NCBI RefSeq assembly: GCF_002095465.1
Contig: NZ_MLFP01000005.1
Coordinates: 124,001-188,000 of the forward strand
DNA from: Pantoea rodasii
GTDB lineage: Bacteria > Pseudomonadota > Gammaproteobacteria > Enterobacterales > Enterobacteriaceae
Direction: 5' to 3'
Length of the DNA: 64,000 nucleotides
Both the position numbers and the translations under genes were made by a program. Shown here one piece after another: positions 1 through 9,912 of this stretch (positions are counted from its first letter, which is position 1; the number at the start of each line of letters is the position of its first letter). The notes under the pieces are model-generated. The model searched no databases, was not told where the DNA came from, and saw nothing but the letters and a program-made list of their open reading frames with translations.

Positions 1-1985
1 TGGAGATCTTCGTCGATCGTGGCAATCTCGATCGCGCCGACTGGGCGATGACCTCGCTGAAAGCCAGCATGAAGTGGGATGAAGAGCGCTTCAACCTCGA
101 ATACGATCTCGACATCTTTATGATCGTCGCGGTGGATTTCTTCAACATGGGCGCCATGGAGAATAAAGGGCTTAACGTCTTTAACTCCAAATATGTGCTG
201 GCAAAAGCGGAAACCGCCACCGATAAAGATTACCTCGGCATTGAAGCGGTGATTGGTCACGAGTACTTCCATAACTGGACCGGTAACCGCGTCACCTGCC
301 GCGACTGGTTCCAGCTCAGCCTGAAAGAGGGCTTAACCGTGTTCCGCGATCAGGAATTCAGTTCCGATCTTGGCTCACGTGCGGTTAACCGTATCGACAA
401 CGTGCGCGTGATGCGCGGCGCACAGTTCGCAGAAGACGCCAGCCCGATGGCGCACCCGATCCGCCCGGATCAGGTGATCGAGATGAACAACTTCTACACC
501 CTGACGGTGTACGAAAAAGGTTCCGAAGTGATTCGCATGCTGCACACTTTGCTCGGCGAAGCCAATTTCCAGAAAGGCATGCAGCTCTACTTTGAGCGTC
601 ACGATGGCAGTGCAGCCACCTGCGACGATTTTGTCCAGGCGATGGAAGATGCATCCAACGTTGATTTGTCACAGTTCCGTCGCTGGTATAGCCAGGCGGG
701 TACGCCGGTGCTGACCGTGCGTGACGACTACAATCCTGAGCTGGAGCAGTACACACTGCATGTCACGCAGCACACGCCGCCAACCACTGAGCAGAAAGAA
801 AAGCTGCCGCTGCATATCCCGCTCGATATCGAACTCTACGACAACGAAGGCAAGGTGATTCCGCTGCAGCACAACGGCCATCCAGTGCATCACGTACTGA
901 ATGTCACCGAGCAGTTCCAGACCTTTATCTTCGATAACGTGCATTTCCAGCCGGTGCCTTCGCTGCTGCGTGAGTTCTCTGCGCCGGTGAAGCTCGACTA
1001 TAAATGGAGCGATGCGCAACTGACGTTCCTGATGCGCCACGCCCGTAATGATTTTTCACGCTGGGATGCCGCGCAAAGCCTGCTGGCGACCTACATCCGC
1101 CTCAACGTCGCACGTCATCAGCAGGGCCAACCGCTGTCACTGCCGCTGCACGTGGCGGATGCCTTCCGCGCTGTGCTGCTGGATGAGCAGGGCGATCCGG
1201 CATTAATGGCGTTAATTCTGTCACTGCCAACAGAGAACGAAATCGCCGAATTGTTTGAGGTGATCGATCCTGTAGCGATTTCCGCGGTGCGCACCGCGCT
1301 GGTCCACGCGCTTGCCACTGAACTGAGCGATGAATTTTACGCGGTGTATCTGGCGAATCAGAGCCATGAATACCGGGTTGAACATGCTGAGATTGGCAAA
1401 CGTGCGTTGAAAAACGTCTGCCTGAGTTATCTGGCCTTTGCTGATGCGCAGCAGGCGGATACGCTGGTGCAGGCGCAATATCATCAGGCCACCAACATGA
1501 CGGATGCACTGGCTGCACTCTCTGCGGCCGTGGCGGCGCAATTGCCCTGCCGCGAAGCGTTGCTGGCCGCGTATGACGAGCGCTGGCATCAGGATGGTCT
1601 GGTGATGGACAAGTGGTTTGTATTGCAGGCGACCAGCCCGGCGGAAAATGTTTTAGGCAAAGTCCGCGAACTGTTAAATCACCGTTCATTTACCATGGGC
1701 AACCCGAACCGTATCCGCTCACTGATTGGGGCTTTCGCTTCTGGCAACCCGGCCGCGTTCCATGCCAAAGACGGTAGTGGTTATCAGTTCCTGGTGGAGA
1801 TGTTGACCGATCTTAATACGCGCAATCCGCAGGTTGCCGCGCGCATGATCGAACCGCTGATTCGCCTGAAACGCTATGATGCCGATCGTCAGGCGTTGAT
1901 GCGTAAAGCGCTGGAAACCTTGAAAGGGTTAGATAAGCTGTCAGGCGATCTGTACGAGAAGATCACCAAGGCGTTAAATGCCTGA
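1..1985 (+). CDS. pepN: Aminopeptidase N (PepN), 5'-truncated by window edge
   Basis: Zinc M1-family aminopeptidase that removes N-terminal residues from peptides in the cytosol. The reading frame is open from base 3, so the N-terminal part lies outside the window; the ATG at 48 is internal. The exopeptidase motif GAMEN is encoded near 150-164 and the zinc motif HEYFHNW near 258-278. The rest matches enterobacterial PepN to its C-terminus (ending EKITKALNA). The downstream neighbour ssuB is convergent, as in E. coli. No damage is seen in the visible part. Confidence 0.96.
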   Translation, partial: EIFVDRGNLDRADWAMTSLKASMKWDEERFNLEYDLDIFMIVAVDFFNMGAMENKGLNVFNSKYVLAKAETATDKDYLGIEAVIGHEYFHNWTGNRVTCRDWFQLSLKEGLTVFRDQEFSSDLGSRAVNRIDNVRVMRGAQFAEDASPMAHPIRPDQVIEMNNFYTLTVYEKGSEVIRMLHTLLGEANFQKGMQLYFERHDGSAATCDDFVQAMEDASNVDLSQFRRWYSQAGTPVLTVRDDYNPELEQYTLHVTQHTPPTTEQKEKLPLHIPLDIELYDNEGKVIPLQHNGHPVHHVLNVTEQFQTFIFDNVHFQPVPSLLREFSAPVKLDYKWSDAQLTFLMRHARNDFSRWDAAQSLLATYIRLNVARHQQGQPLSLPLHVADAFRAVLLDEQGDPALMALILSLPTENEIAELFEVIDPVAISAVRTALVHALATELSDEFYAVYLANQSHEYRVEHAEIGKRALKNVCLSYLAFADAQQADTLVQAQYHQATNMTDALAALSAAVAAQLPCREALLAAYDERWHQDGLVMDKWFVLQATSPAENVLGKVRELLNHRSFTMGNPNRIRSLIGAFASGNPAAFHAKDGSGYQFLVEMLTDLNTRNPQVAARMIEPLIRLKRYDADRQALMRKALETLKGLDKLSGDLYEKITKALNA

Positions 1986-2004
1986 GAAATAACACCATCA
2001 ATAG

Positions 2005-2039
2005 CGCCGCTACAGAGTCTGAACAACGCTGTAGCGGCG
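2005..2039. terminator. Inverted repeat between convergent pepN and ssuB
   Basis: An 11-bp perfect stem (CGCCGCTACAG, 2005-2015, with its complement 2029-2039) and a 13-nt loop lies between the two convergent stop codons. There is no strong T-run on either side, so it may be a weak bidirectional terminator or an mRNA 3'-end stabiliser. Confidence 0.6.
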
Positions 2040-2060
2040 TGATTTATCGTGCGGATTGAT

Positions 2061-2852
2061 TTAACGCTGTTGCGCGAATTTCAACGGCTGTTCCGAAGAA
2101 CCTCGCTTCATCACACGATCCAGCACTTCAGCTTCAAGCTCTGCCAGACGCGCCGATCCACGACGACGAGGACGGGCCAAATCCACCGTCAAATCCAGTC
2201 CGATTTTCCCCTCTTCAATCAGCAGCACGCGATCGGCTATCGCCACCGCTTCACTGACGTCATGGGTAACCAGCAGCACCGTAAAGTTATGCTGTTGCCA
2301 CAAGGATTCGATCAGGCCTTGCATCTCGATACGCGTGAGCGCATCCAGTGCACCCAGTGGCTCATCCAGCAACAACAATCCCGGACGATGAATCAGTGCA
2401 CGCGCCAATGCCACGCGTTGTTTTTGTCCGCCAGACAAGGCGGCAGGCCATTCATTGGCGCGATCGGCTAATCCCACGGCCTCCAGCGCTTCCAGCGCCG
2501 CAGTGCGCCATGCACGACCTTTTAAACCGAGACCAACGTTATCAATGACCTTTTTCCACGGCAGTAAACGCGCATCCTGGAACATCAGGCGCGTATCTTC
2601 ACGCGCTTCCGCCAAGGGCGCCGTGCCCGCCAGCAGCTCACCGCGCGTGGTGGACTCCAGCCCCGCCAGCAAACGCAGCAGGGTACTTTTGCCACAGCCG
2701 CTGCGACCCACAACCGCGACAAACTGCCCGGCAGGAATATGCAGATCGATATTGTTCAGGATAGTGCGGTCGCCGTATTGCTTGCTGACACCGTTGACGC
2801 CAACCGGTGTGCCGCTGTTCAGACGCGATGGACTTAACGTTGCGTTGCTCAT
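2061..2852 (-). CDS. ssuB: Aliphatic sulfonate ABC transporter ATP-binding protein
   Basis: ATPase of the SsuABC importer, which takes up alkanesulfonates as sulfur source. In the 263-aa product, Walker A (GRSGCGKST) lies at about 49-57, the signature LSGGQ at about 139-143 and Walker B (LLLLDEP) at about 159-165. The ATG at 2852 is chosen because it has AAGGAG just upstream and overlaps the ssuC stop as ATGA. A longer frame to 2894 exists but adds a non-conserved leader inside ssuC. It is the last gene of ssuEADCB. Confidence 0.95.
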   Translation of the reverse strand: MSNATLSPSRLNSGTPVGVNGVSKQYGDRTILNNIDLHIPAGQFVAVVGRSGCGKSTLLRLLAGLESTTRGELLAGTAPLAEAREDTRLMFQDARLLPWKKVIDNVGLGLKGRAWRTAALEALEAVGLADRANEWPAALSGGQKQRVALARALIHRPGLLLLDEPLGALDALTRIEMQGLIESLWQQHNFTVLLVTHDVSEAVAIADRVLLIEEGKIGLDLTVDLARPRRRGSARLAELEAEVLDRVMKRGSSEQPLKFAQQR

Positions 2853-3637
2853 GCGTTCTCCTTTAATTGGTAGGCTGGATGCCAGCGCAGCCATACGCGC
2901 TCCAGCAGTTGAGCGGCTACATCGGCCAGTTTGCCAAGCAGCGCATAGAGAATAATGGCGACCACCACCACATCGGTTTGCAGGAATTCACGGGCATTCA
3001 TTGCCAGATAGCCAATGCCTGAGTTAGCGGAAATCGTTTCGGCAACGATCAGGGTCAGCCACATCAGACCCAGCGCAAAGCGTACGCCCACCATGATCGA
3101 GGGCAGCGCGCCGGGCAGGATCACCTGAATAAACAGGCTCCAGCCAGAAAGGCCATAGCTGCGAGCCATCTCCACCAGTCCGCGATCGATATTACGGATG
3201 CCGTGATAAGTGTTGAGGTAAATTGGGAACAGCGTTCCGAGAGCCACCAGGAAAATCTTGGCCGACTCATCGATGCCAAACCACAAAATCACCAGCGGGA
3301 TCAGCGCCAGATGCGGCACGTTGCGCAGCATCTGTACCGAAGTGTCTAGCAAGCGTTCACCTAAACGCGAGGTGCCGGTGATTAAGCCCAGAATCAGGCC
3401 GATCGATCCGCCAATAGCAAAACCAATGGCCGCACGCCAGCCGCTGATCGCCAGGTTCTGCCATAACTCGCCGCTCACCGTGAGTTTCCAGAAGGTGATA
3501 ATGATGTTTTCAGGCGACGGCAAGATGCGCGTCGACAGCCAGCCAACCTGAGAGGCGAGCTGCCACACCACAATCAGCAGCACCGGCAATGCCCAGGGCA
3601 GCAGGGCATTACTCAGTTGTTTTTGAAACTTTGCCAT
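2849..3637 (-). CDS. ssuC: Aliphatic sulfonate ABC transporter permease
   Basis: Inner-membrane permease of the SsuABC importer, 262 aa, with about six hydrophobic segments. The cytoplasmic EAA-type loop that contacts the ATPase is visible near [20 protein letters not shown]. The length is normal for the family. Its stop overlaps the ssuB start by four bases, indicating translational coupling. ssuD lies 10 bp upstream in the same operon. Confidence 0.95.
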   Translation of the reverse strand: MAKFQKQLSNALLPWALPVLLIVVWQLASQVGWLSTRILPSPENIIITFWKLTVSGELWQNLAISGWRAAIGFAIGGSIGLILGLITGTSRLGERLLDTSVQMLRNVPHLALIPLVILWFGIDESAKIFLVALGTLFPIYLNTYHGIRNIDRGLVEMARSYGLSGWSLFIQVILPGALPSIMVGVRFALGLMWLTLIVAETISANSGIGYLAMNAREFLQTDVVVVAIILYALLGKLADVAAQLLERVWLRWHPAYQLKENA

Positions 3638-3647
3638 GATCGGCTCC

Positions 3648-4793
3648 TTAACTCTGCGACACTTTTTGCGGGGTGAAATCGTTGGCTACCGCTTCACCGT
3701 GTGCCTGAACCACGCGCGGCTTCGGTACTTCAGGAATCGCCAAATCGAGGTGAGGGAACAACAGTTCGCCGACGCGATAAGCTTCTTCCAGATGTGGATA
3801 GCCGGAGAGAATAAAGGTCTCAATGCCAAGATCCTGATATTCCTGCATACGGGCCGCCACGGTAGGGCCATCGCCCACCAGCGCGGTTCCGGCGCCACCC
3901 CGCACTAAACCCACACCCGCCCAGAGATTTGGACTGATCTCCAGCTTGTCACGTTGACCGCCATGCAGCGCCGCCATGCGTTGTTGACCAACAGAATCGG
4001 TGCGGGCGAAGGCAGCCTGAGCTTTGGCGATGGTGGCATCGTCGAGGTGCGCGATCAGACGATCCGCCGCCTGCCATGCCTCTTCGTTGGTTTCACGCAC
4101 AATGACGTGCAGGCGAATGCCGAAGCGAACGGTGCGCCCTTGTGCCGCCGCTTTGGCGCGCACTTTTTCAATTTTCTCTTTCACCAATGCTGGCGGCTCG
4201 CCCCAGGTGAGATAGACATCAACCTGTTCTGCCGCGAGATCCTGTGCCGCATCCGATGAACCGCCAAACCATAACGGCGGGCGGGGTTGTTGGACTGGCT
4301 TGAACATCAAACGCGCGCCACGCACTTTGACGTGCTTGCCTTGGTAATCAACGGTTTCACCCTCAGTCACACGTCGCCAGACGCGGGTGAACTCGGCAGA
4401 TTCTTCATAACGTTCGCGATGATCAAGGAACACGCCGTCACCGGCCAGCTCTTCGGGATCGCCGCCGGTCACCAGATTGAACAGCGCACGGCCGTTGGAC
4501 AGGCGATCAAGCGTGGCGGCCTGCCGCGCGGCCTGCGTCGGTGAAATTACCCCCGGGCGCAGCGCGACCAGGAAACGTAAACGCTGCGTTACCGGAATCA
4601 GCGATGCGGCCACCAGCCACGCATCCTCGCAGGAGCGGCCGGTGGGGATCAGCACGCCGCCAAAGCCAAGGCGGTCTGCGGCCTGCGCAATCTGCTGCAG
4701 ATAACCGTGATCGACCGGACGAGAACCTTCTGCGGTGCCAAGATAGTGTCCATCACCGTGGGTCGGGAGAAACCAGAATACGGATACGCTCAT
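3648..4793 (-). CDS. ssuD: FMNH2-dependent alkanesulfonate monooxygenase
   Basis: Two-component flavin monooxygenase of the bacterial luciferase-like (TIM barrel) family. It uses FMNH2 from SsuE and O2 to release sulfite from C1-C10 alkanesulfonates. The 381-aa length equals E. coli SsuD, and the whole sequence from [20 protein letters not shown] to the end is colinear with it. It sits between ssuA and ssuC, the standard operon order. Expression is expected under sulfate starvation (Cbl/CysB in E. coli); no such site could be assigned here. Confidence 0.96.
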   Translation of the reverse strand: MSVSVFWFLPTHGDGHYLGTAEGSRPVDHGYLQQIAQAADRLGFGGVLIPTGRSCEDAWLVAASLIPVTQRLRFLVALRPGVISPTQAARQAATLDRLSNGRALFNLVTGGDPEELAGDGVFLDHRERYEESAEFTRVWRRVTEGETVDYQGKHVKVRGARLMFKPVQQPRPPLWFGGSSDAAQDLAAEQVDVYLTWGEPPALVKEKIEKVRAKAAAQGRTVRFGIRLHVIVRETNEEAWQAADRLIAHLDDATIAKAQAAFARTDSVGQQRMAALHGGQRDKLEISPNLWAGVGLVRGGAGTALVGDGPTVAARMQEYQDLGIETFILSGYPHLEEAYRVGELLFPHLDLAIPEVPKPRVVQAHGEAVANDFTPQKVSQS

Positions 4794-4804
4794 GATTCAA
4801 TTCC

Positions 4805-5758
4805 TTATGGCTTGGCGGACTGTGGATGCCAGATGCGGTCAGCGATATTCACTTTTACCGGCATCAAATGGTTGGCATAAAACAGATCGGCCGTTTGCTG
4901 TTGGGCCTGCGCGGTGTGCGCGCTGACCGGCGTAATGGTGGTCGGCGGACGATGGTCGAGATAGCTGGCTATCACTGGCTTGGGTAAGCCCATTGCCTTT
5001 GCCAGCAGGTCAATACTGGGGTCGCGCTGGCTACGCGTTAGCGCATCGGCATCGCTGAAAGCCTGTAAGACTTGCTGCACAAACGGACCATGGGCTTCGG
5101 CGTAGCGACGTGTGGCTAAATAGAACGAACCGGTTTGATTGAGTTTGCTGCCATCAACCAACACGCGTACGTTGCCCTGCAATAAAGCAGCAGAGTAGTA
5201 CGGGTCCCAAATGGCCCAGGCATCCACATCACCCTGCTGGAAAGCAGCACGCGCATCGGCAGGGGTCAGATAGGTTGGCTGGATATCTTTAAAGCTCAGT
5301 CCCGCCTGTTCCAGCGCGCGCAGCAGCAAATTGTGAGAGCTGGACCCTTTCTGGAACGCAACTTTATGGCCTTTCAAATCGGCCACGCTGTGAATCGGGC
5401 TGTCTTTTGGCACCAGAATCACTTCGGCCTGCGGCTTGGGTGGCTCGGAGCCGACGTAAAGCAGGTCTGCACCTGCCGCCTGAGCAAACAGTGGCGGAAT
5501 GTCGCCGGTGCTGCCCAAATCAATGCTGTCGACGTTCAGCGCTTCCAGCATCTGTGGGCCTGCCGGGAATTCGATCCATTTAATGTGCGTGTGCGGGAAA
5601 CGCTGCTCCAGTAGCTGATGCGATTTCGCCAGCACCATACTGACCGACCCTTTTTGGTAGCCAATACGCAGTTGCTCCGGTGCATCCGCGGCACTGGCAC
5701 TGAGTGCGAATAACGCGGCAAAAGCCGGTAACAGTAGTCCTGTAAACATCCTTTTCAT
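4805..5758 (-). CDS. ssuA: Aliphatic sulfonate-binding periplasmic protein
   Basis: Periplasmic solute-binding protein that delivers alkanesulfonates to SsuBC. The start at 5758 gives MKRMFTGLLLPAFAALFA followed by an Ala-rich cleavage region (SASAADAP), a clear Sec signal peptide. The longer frame to 5908 lacks one at its N-terminus and runs into ssuE. The mature part has the SsuA/THI5-like fold pattern (LRIGYQKG, later GSTGDIPPLFAQAAG). The product is 317 aa. Confidence 0.94.
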   Translation of the reverse strand: MKRMFTGLLLPAFAALFALSASAADAPEQLRIGYQKGSVSMVLAKSHQLLEQRFPHTHIKWIEFPAGPQMLEALNVDSIDLGSTGDIPPLFAQAAGADLLYVGSEPPKPQAEVILVPKDSPIHSVADLKGHKVAFQKGSSSHNLLLRALEQAGLSFKDIQPTYLTPADARAAFQQGDVDAWAIWDPYYSAALLQGNVRVLVDGSKLNQTGSFYLATRRYAEAHGPFVQQVLQAFSDADALTRSQRDPSIDLLAKAMGLPKPVIASYLDHRPPTTITPVSAHTAQAQQQTADLFYANHLMPVKVNIADRIWHPQSAKP

Positions 5759-5768
5759 GATTCTTCCT

Positions 5769-6320
5769 TTATACCGCTTGTGCGTAAGGTTGATGGCGAC
5801 GATGCAGCGCGTGCCAGAAGGTATCCAGCGCGTCATCAATACGATCGGCCAGTAGTGGGTCCAGCTCGGGCTGGCGGTCGTAATGCAAAATCTGACCGTC
5901 GGTAGCAAATACGCCGTGCAACACTTCCTGCGCTTTTAACGCATTCAGCACTGGTTTGAGGGCGTAATCCACCGCCAGAAGATGGGATGCGCTGCCGCCG
6001 CTGGCCAGTGGCAGTACCACTTTGTGCTCCAGCGCGCGTTCAGGCAGCAGGTCGAGCAAGGTTTTCAGCGCTCCAGAAAACGAAGCCTTATAGATAGGTG
6101 TCGCGACAATCAGTCCGTCAGCCAGGGCTAAATCGGCTTTTAGCGCTGCCAGTGCTGGAGAGTCGAAGCGTGCATAAAGCAGATCTTCGGGTTGGAAGTT
6201 ATGAATATTCCACGGAATGACTTCGACACCGCGTGCTTCCAGCGCCTGCTGGCACAGGCTCAACAGCGCAGTAGAGCGTGAAGGAAAGCGAGGGCTGCCC
6301 GCCAGCGTAATAACCCGCAT
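5769..6320 (-). CDS. ssuE: NADPH-dependent FMN reductase
   Basis: Supplies FMNH2 to SsuD. It has a flavodoxin-like fold; the N-terminal ITLAGSPRFPSRS phosphate-binding loop is typical of SsuE. The ATG at 6320 has AAGGAG five bases upstream, whereas the GTG at 6326 overlaps that site and is rejected. The product is 183 aa. It is the first gene of the operon; the promoter must lie in the long upstream gap. Confidence 0.94.
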   Translation of the reverse strand: MRVITLAGSPRFPSRSTALLSLCQQALEARGVEVIPWNIHNFQPEDLLYARFDSPALAALKADLALADGLIVATPIYKASFSGALKTLLDLLPERALEHKVVLPLASGGSASHLLAVDYALKPVLNALKAQEVLHGVFATDGQILHYDRQPELDPLLADRIDDALDTFWHALHRRHQPYAQAV

Positions 6321-7101
6321 AGTCACTCCTTATAACTAAAAGTTATTGATTATCTGATATTGAGAACTGATGTGTTCAATACTGGCAGAGCAGGCGGATG
6401 GGCTTAAATGATTTATCTGGCAATCAAAAGGTGGAAACTGCAAAAGGGATGTCGTGGTCAAAAGGGCATTGAGAGGCATGGTGCTGCAGTTTTGCGATTA
6501 ATCTTAAAACCCCCCTTAACTGCGCATGCAATTGATTACCGCAGATGAATTAACCCGTGGCTAATAGTGAGTCAGGAAATGATACTTTCGCCTTAAGGTA
6601 TCTGTAACCGCGGAAATGTTTGTACAAATGGTCGAAGATGGCACATCACAAAACACGAGTGGGAATTGCGCACGCGGTACTGATTAAAAAGCATTGTTAA
6701 ATCAATGGCGAGGTAACAGCCGTTTAGCAATCGTTTAATCAATCAGTGGCAAGCGCACGTCGCGCATTATCCCGCTATTTTTCATGATTAAATAATGTTT
6801 GAAACGCTTCCACACAGAAAGTGTGAAACTTCCCCTTTGCAGATACAGAAAAAGTTAAAAGCGTTAATGTGGTTTTGGCAGGAATGGATAAAGAAATTAG
6901 CCAGCTTAATGTGTTGGGAATGATTTAAATTACTTAATTATTATTTGGTCCTGTGAATTAAAAAAACAATCTGCTTAACTGATCCCGAAATCAAAAATTC
7001 AGTCGTTTACTTTACGTTTAGCTTAAAAGCGCAATTCTTTTTGCTCAGGCATGCATTGCCTGTGGCATTTCATTTCTTTCAACCGTTGTCGGGAAAGGTT
7101 T
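6321..7101. other. Long AT-rich intergenic region between divergent ssuE and the glycosyltransferase cassette
   Basis: About 780 bp with no convincing gene. It must hold the ssuE promoter (minus) and the promoter of the cassette (plus). Several TTAATCA/TTAAATCA-like repeats occur near 6680-6745. A short inverted repeat CACAC-N5-GTGTG lies at 6811-6825. AT-richness fits H-NS-type silencing of an acquired cassette, but this is inference. I could not assign a Cbl or CysB site. Confidence 0.5.
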
Positions 7102-8082
7102 ATGTCTAAAATCCTGTTATCCGTAATTATTCCTACGTACAACGTAGAGAATTATATTGTCGAGTGCGTTGACGCCCTGGTGAAGCAAATTAATCCGTCT
7201 GATGAAATTATCATCGTCAATGATGGCTCAACAGATGGCACCTTAGCGTTAATTCAACAGCATTATGGTCATCTGCCTCAGGTGAAAATTATCACTACCC
7301 TTAACGGTGGTGCGGGCCAGGCGCGCGACGCAGGCATCGACGCCGCCCAGGGGGAATTTTTGTTCTTCTGCGATCCGGATGACATCGTGGCGGAGGGTTT
7401 TGTGGCCGAACTGCAGCAGGTTTACCAGGCACATCCAGATACTGAGCTATTCTGTTTCAGCTCGCAGATGTTTGAGGAGGGTCAACGTCATATCACGCGT
7501 CCGAAAGTACGCCATGAGGTCTTCGGCAAACAGTCTTCCCACCACGTATTCTCACGCCTGCTGTGCAATGGCAGCTACACCTCAGCTGCGTGGAGTTATG
7601 CGGTGAAAAAAACGCTGGTGGAGCAGCAAGGACTGCGTTTCCGTGGCCGCGTGCATGAGGATCACCAGTTCACCCTGTCTGCTTTCGTCTACTCTCGCCA
7701 TGCGTGGGTGAGCCAACACGTGTATTACCATCAGCGCGTGCGCAATGGTTCACTGACCAACGGTCGCAAAAGTGATGACTATTTCCTGCAACGCTACAAC
7801 GCATTTATGCAGGCTTACAGCACACTAAAAATCGCGCTGCACAACTCACCCTTGAAAAAGAAACTTGAGAAAGAGTATGTCCTGCACTCGTTCCGCTTGA
7901 TGATTTATCTCTCGGTGTACAATGGCAGCGAGGTTCCAGAGTATGTGATTAATGCCATACGCTTTTTGGGTGGGCAATATGAGCCAGCTAATGTTAAAGA
8001 GTGGTTGCTTATTCATCGACCGGAAATGTTTATTCTGCTTCAGAATATGAAAGTGTCGCGTGAATTAAAACGCGCCGCATGA
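7102..8082 (+). CDS. Family 2 glycosyltransferase
   Basis: Probable inverting GT-A sugar transferase making a surface glycan. N-terminal LSVIIPTYNVENYI and IIIVNDGSTDGT are the nucleotide-sugar binding strands, and CDPDD (about residues 90-95) is the DXD-type metal site. The product is 326 aa from the ATG at 7102, preceded by GGGAAAGG; the upstream ATG at 7051 has no ribosome site. It resembles the glycosyltransferase at 9909 in length and layout. Donor and acceptor sugars cannot be read from sequence. First gene of a three-gene cassette. Confidence 0.85.
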   Translation: MSKILLSVIIPTYNVENYIVECVDALVKQINPSDEIIIVNDGSTDGTLALIQQHYGHLPQVKIITTLNGGAGQARDAGIDAAQGEFLFFCDPDDIVAEGFVAELQQVYQAHPDTELFCFSSQMFEEGQRHITRPKVRHEVFGKQSSHHVFSRLLCNGSYTSAAWSYAVKKTLVEQQGLRFRGRVHEDHQFTLSAFVYSRHAWVSQHVYYHQRVRNGSLTNGRKSDDYFLQRYNAFMQAYSTLKIALHNSPLKKKLEKEYVLHSFRLMIYLSVYNGSEVPEYVINAIRFLGGQYEPANVKEWLLIHRPEMFILLQNMKVSRELKRAA

Positions 8083-8385
8083 TTCCTTTTTATTCCATCC
8101 TGAACTAATAACCCTCTACTGGCGGATGTGTCATTGTCAGGTGCAAGATCAATAAAATGTTACGGTTGATGTCAAATTCATCTCGCTGTCATTAATTGTA
8201 CGCACAAGTGGAAAGTAAAAAAGCAATTTCATTACGCGTGTGACTGCATTTTAAATGTTCGGTATGGCGTGGAAGTTATCTCATTTTAGCGCCGCGCATA
8301 AAATTAAGATTAAGTCTGGTAGGCAGTTTTGTTGTTCTGTGTCAGGCTCTGTTTTTAGCGAATTTTCCCAGACGCCTCGATACTT
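8083..8385. other. Intergenic gap inside the polysaccharide cassette
   Basis: About 300 bp between the first glycosyltransferase and the flippase. No convincing gene, terminator or JUMPstart/ops element (GGCGGTAG) was seen. A short frame starting at 8255 overlaps the flippase and looks spurious. The flippase and second glycosyltransferase may have their own promoter here. Confidence 0.4.
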
Positions 8386-9912
8386 ATGTCAATTAAACGA
8401 AACGCCATTGCTAACTATGTTGGTCAGATTTACCTGACGCTGTCGGGCATTCTGGTGGTACCACTTTATATTCATCATTTAGGGATGGAAGCTTACGGGT
8501 TAGTGGGATTTTTTTCGATTCTATTAACCTGGTTACAGCTGCTGGATGCCGGTGTCTCAACCACCTTGATGCGTGAGGCGGCGCGTTACCGCGCCAATCA
8601 GGCAGAATTTATTTGGTTTCCCTCGCTGTTCGCCGCGTTGTCAAAATTCTTCCTGATGTCAACGGTGATTCTGGTGCTGATCGGTTGGTTGGCAACGCCG
8701 TGGATTGCCCATCATTGGCTGGATGCGAAGCATCTGCCGTCATCGGATGTGGTGATTGCCGTCGCCATCATGGTGATCACGGCCGCCATTCGTTGGCGCA
8801 CCAGCCCCTATCGCAGCGTGATTGTTGGCTTTGAACATCAGGTGTGGCTAAACGGCGTCAATCTGGTGATCGTCACGCTGCGCACCTTTGGCGCGGTGCT
8901 GGTGATCCAGCTGTTTTCTAATCCGGTGCTGAGCTTCTTTATTTGGCAACTGCTGGTCTCGATTGTTGAAGCCGTATGTCTAATCTACAAATGTTTCCAG
9001 ATCGTGCCTGCCGCTGCGCGCAAGCAGAAGCATGAGAATCTGAAAACGATATTAAAGCCGTTTATCCGCTTCGCGCTCAGTGCCGCCTACGCCAGCGCAG
9101 TGTGGACCTTTATTTCGCAAATTGACCGGTTAGTACTGTCGAAAACCTTGCCGTTGAGCGAATACGGATCCTTCACCGTGGTCGCCACTGCCGCTACCGG
9201 CATTATTTTGCTGAGTAGCCCGATTATGCAGGCCATCGTGCCCCGCATGACCGGGATGAAAACCAAGAAAGAAGGGGATGCACAATCGCTGATCCTTTAC
9301 CGCTATACCACGCAAGCAGTCGCCATTTTTATGGCACCGCTCAGCATCACCATTGCCTGTTTCTCTGCCCCCCTGCTGTGGGCATGGACGCAGAATCAGC
9401 AAGTGGTGAATGAGATGTCGTTTGTGCTCAGTTTGTATGCGCTGGGCAGCGGCGTGCAGGCGATTTGCGGCTTGCTTTATCACCTGCAATACGTCAACGG
9501 TAACCTCAAACTGCACGTCAAAGGTTTCTCCTGCTTTGCCATCGTCCTGGTGCCGCTGAATATTTTTGCGGCCATCCATTTTGGTGCGCTGGGTACCGGT
9601 TGGTTGTGGCTGGGGCAAAACGTATTTTATTTGCTGGGCTGGGCGTGGCTGGTGCATCGCCGATTCGCACCAGGGATCCACTTCACCTGGCTGACGCGAG
9701 ATGTGATGTTGGTGTGGGTGGTTGCCGGTGCGATTGCCTGGCTGTGCTCATTATTGCCTATCAGCTGGGACCAAAACCACTGGCTGAATCTGTTGTGGCT
9801 TGGATTGATTGGTATGGTGAATTTAGCGGTGTGCTGTCTGTTGCACAGCCTGGTGATCAAACGCCTGCGTCTGCCTTTCGGTAAAGGATTTAACGTCGAG
9901 GAGAGAGAATGA
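8386..9912 (+). CDS. Wzx-type polysaccharide flippase (MOP superfamily)
   Basis: Polytopic inner-membrane protein of 508 aa with about 12-14 hydrophobic segments. The N-terminus NYVGQIYLTLSGILVVPLYIHHLG followed by LLDAGVSTTLMREAARYR is typical of O-antigen/exopolysaccharide flippases (RfbX/Wzx family). It probably moves lipid-linked sugar units across the inner membrane. Its stop overlaps the start of the next glycosyltransferase as ATGA, so the two are translationally coupled. No polymerase (Wzy) or chain-length gene is nearby. Confidence 0.8.
   Translation: MSIKRNAIANYVGQIYLTLSGILVVPLYIHHLGMEAYGLVGFFSILLTWLQLLDAGVSTTLMREAARYRANQAEFIWFPSLFAALSKFFLMSTVILVLIGWLATPWIAHHWLDAKHLPSSDVVIAVAIMVITAAIRWRTSPYRSVIVGFEHQVWLNGVNLVIVTLRTFGAVLVIQLFSNPVLSFFIWQLLVSIVEAVCLIYKCFQIVPAAARKQKHENLKTILKPFIRFALSAAYASAVWTFISQIDRLVLSKTLPLSEYGSFTVVATAATGIILLSSPIMQAIVPRMTGMKTKKEGDAQSLILYRYTTQAVAIFMAPLSITIACFSAPLLWAWTQNQQVVNEMSFVLSLYALGSGVQAICGLLYHLQYVNGNLKLHVKGFSCFAIVLVPLNIFAAIHFGALGTGWLWLGQNVFYLLGWAWLVHRRFAPGIHFTWLTRDVMLVWVVAGAIAWLCSLLPISWDQNHWLNLLWLGLIGMVNLAVCCLLHSLVIKRLRLPFGKGFNVEERE

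Noticed and set aside
1102..1689. Long open frames antisense to pepN
   Set aside because: Highly coding plus-strand pepN explains them; the translations are Pro/Arg-rich with no domain.
8255..8437. Small frame before the flippase gene
   Set aside because: It overlaps the flippase start, has no ribosome site and no conserved features.
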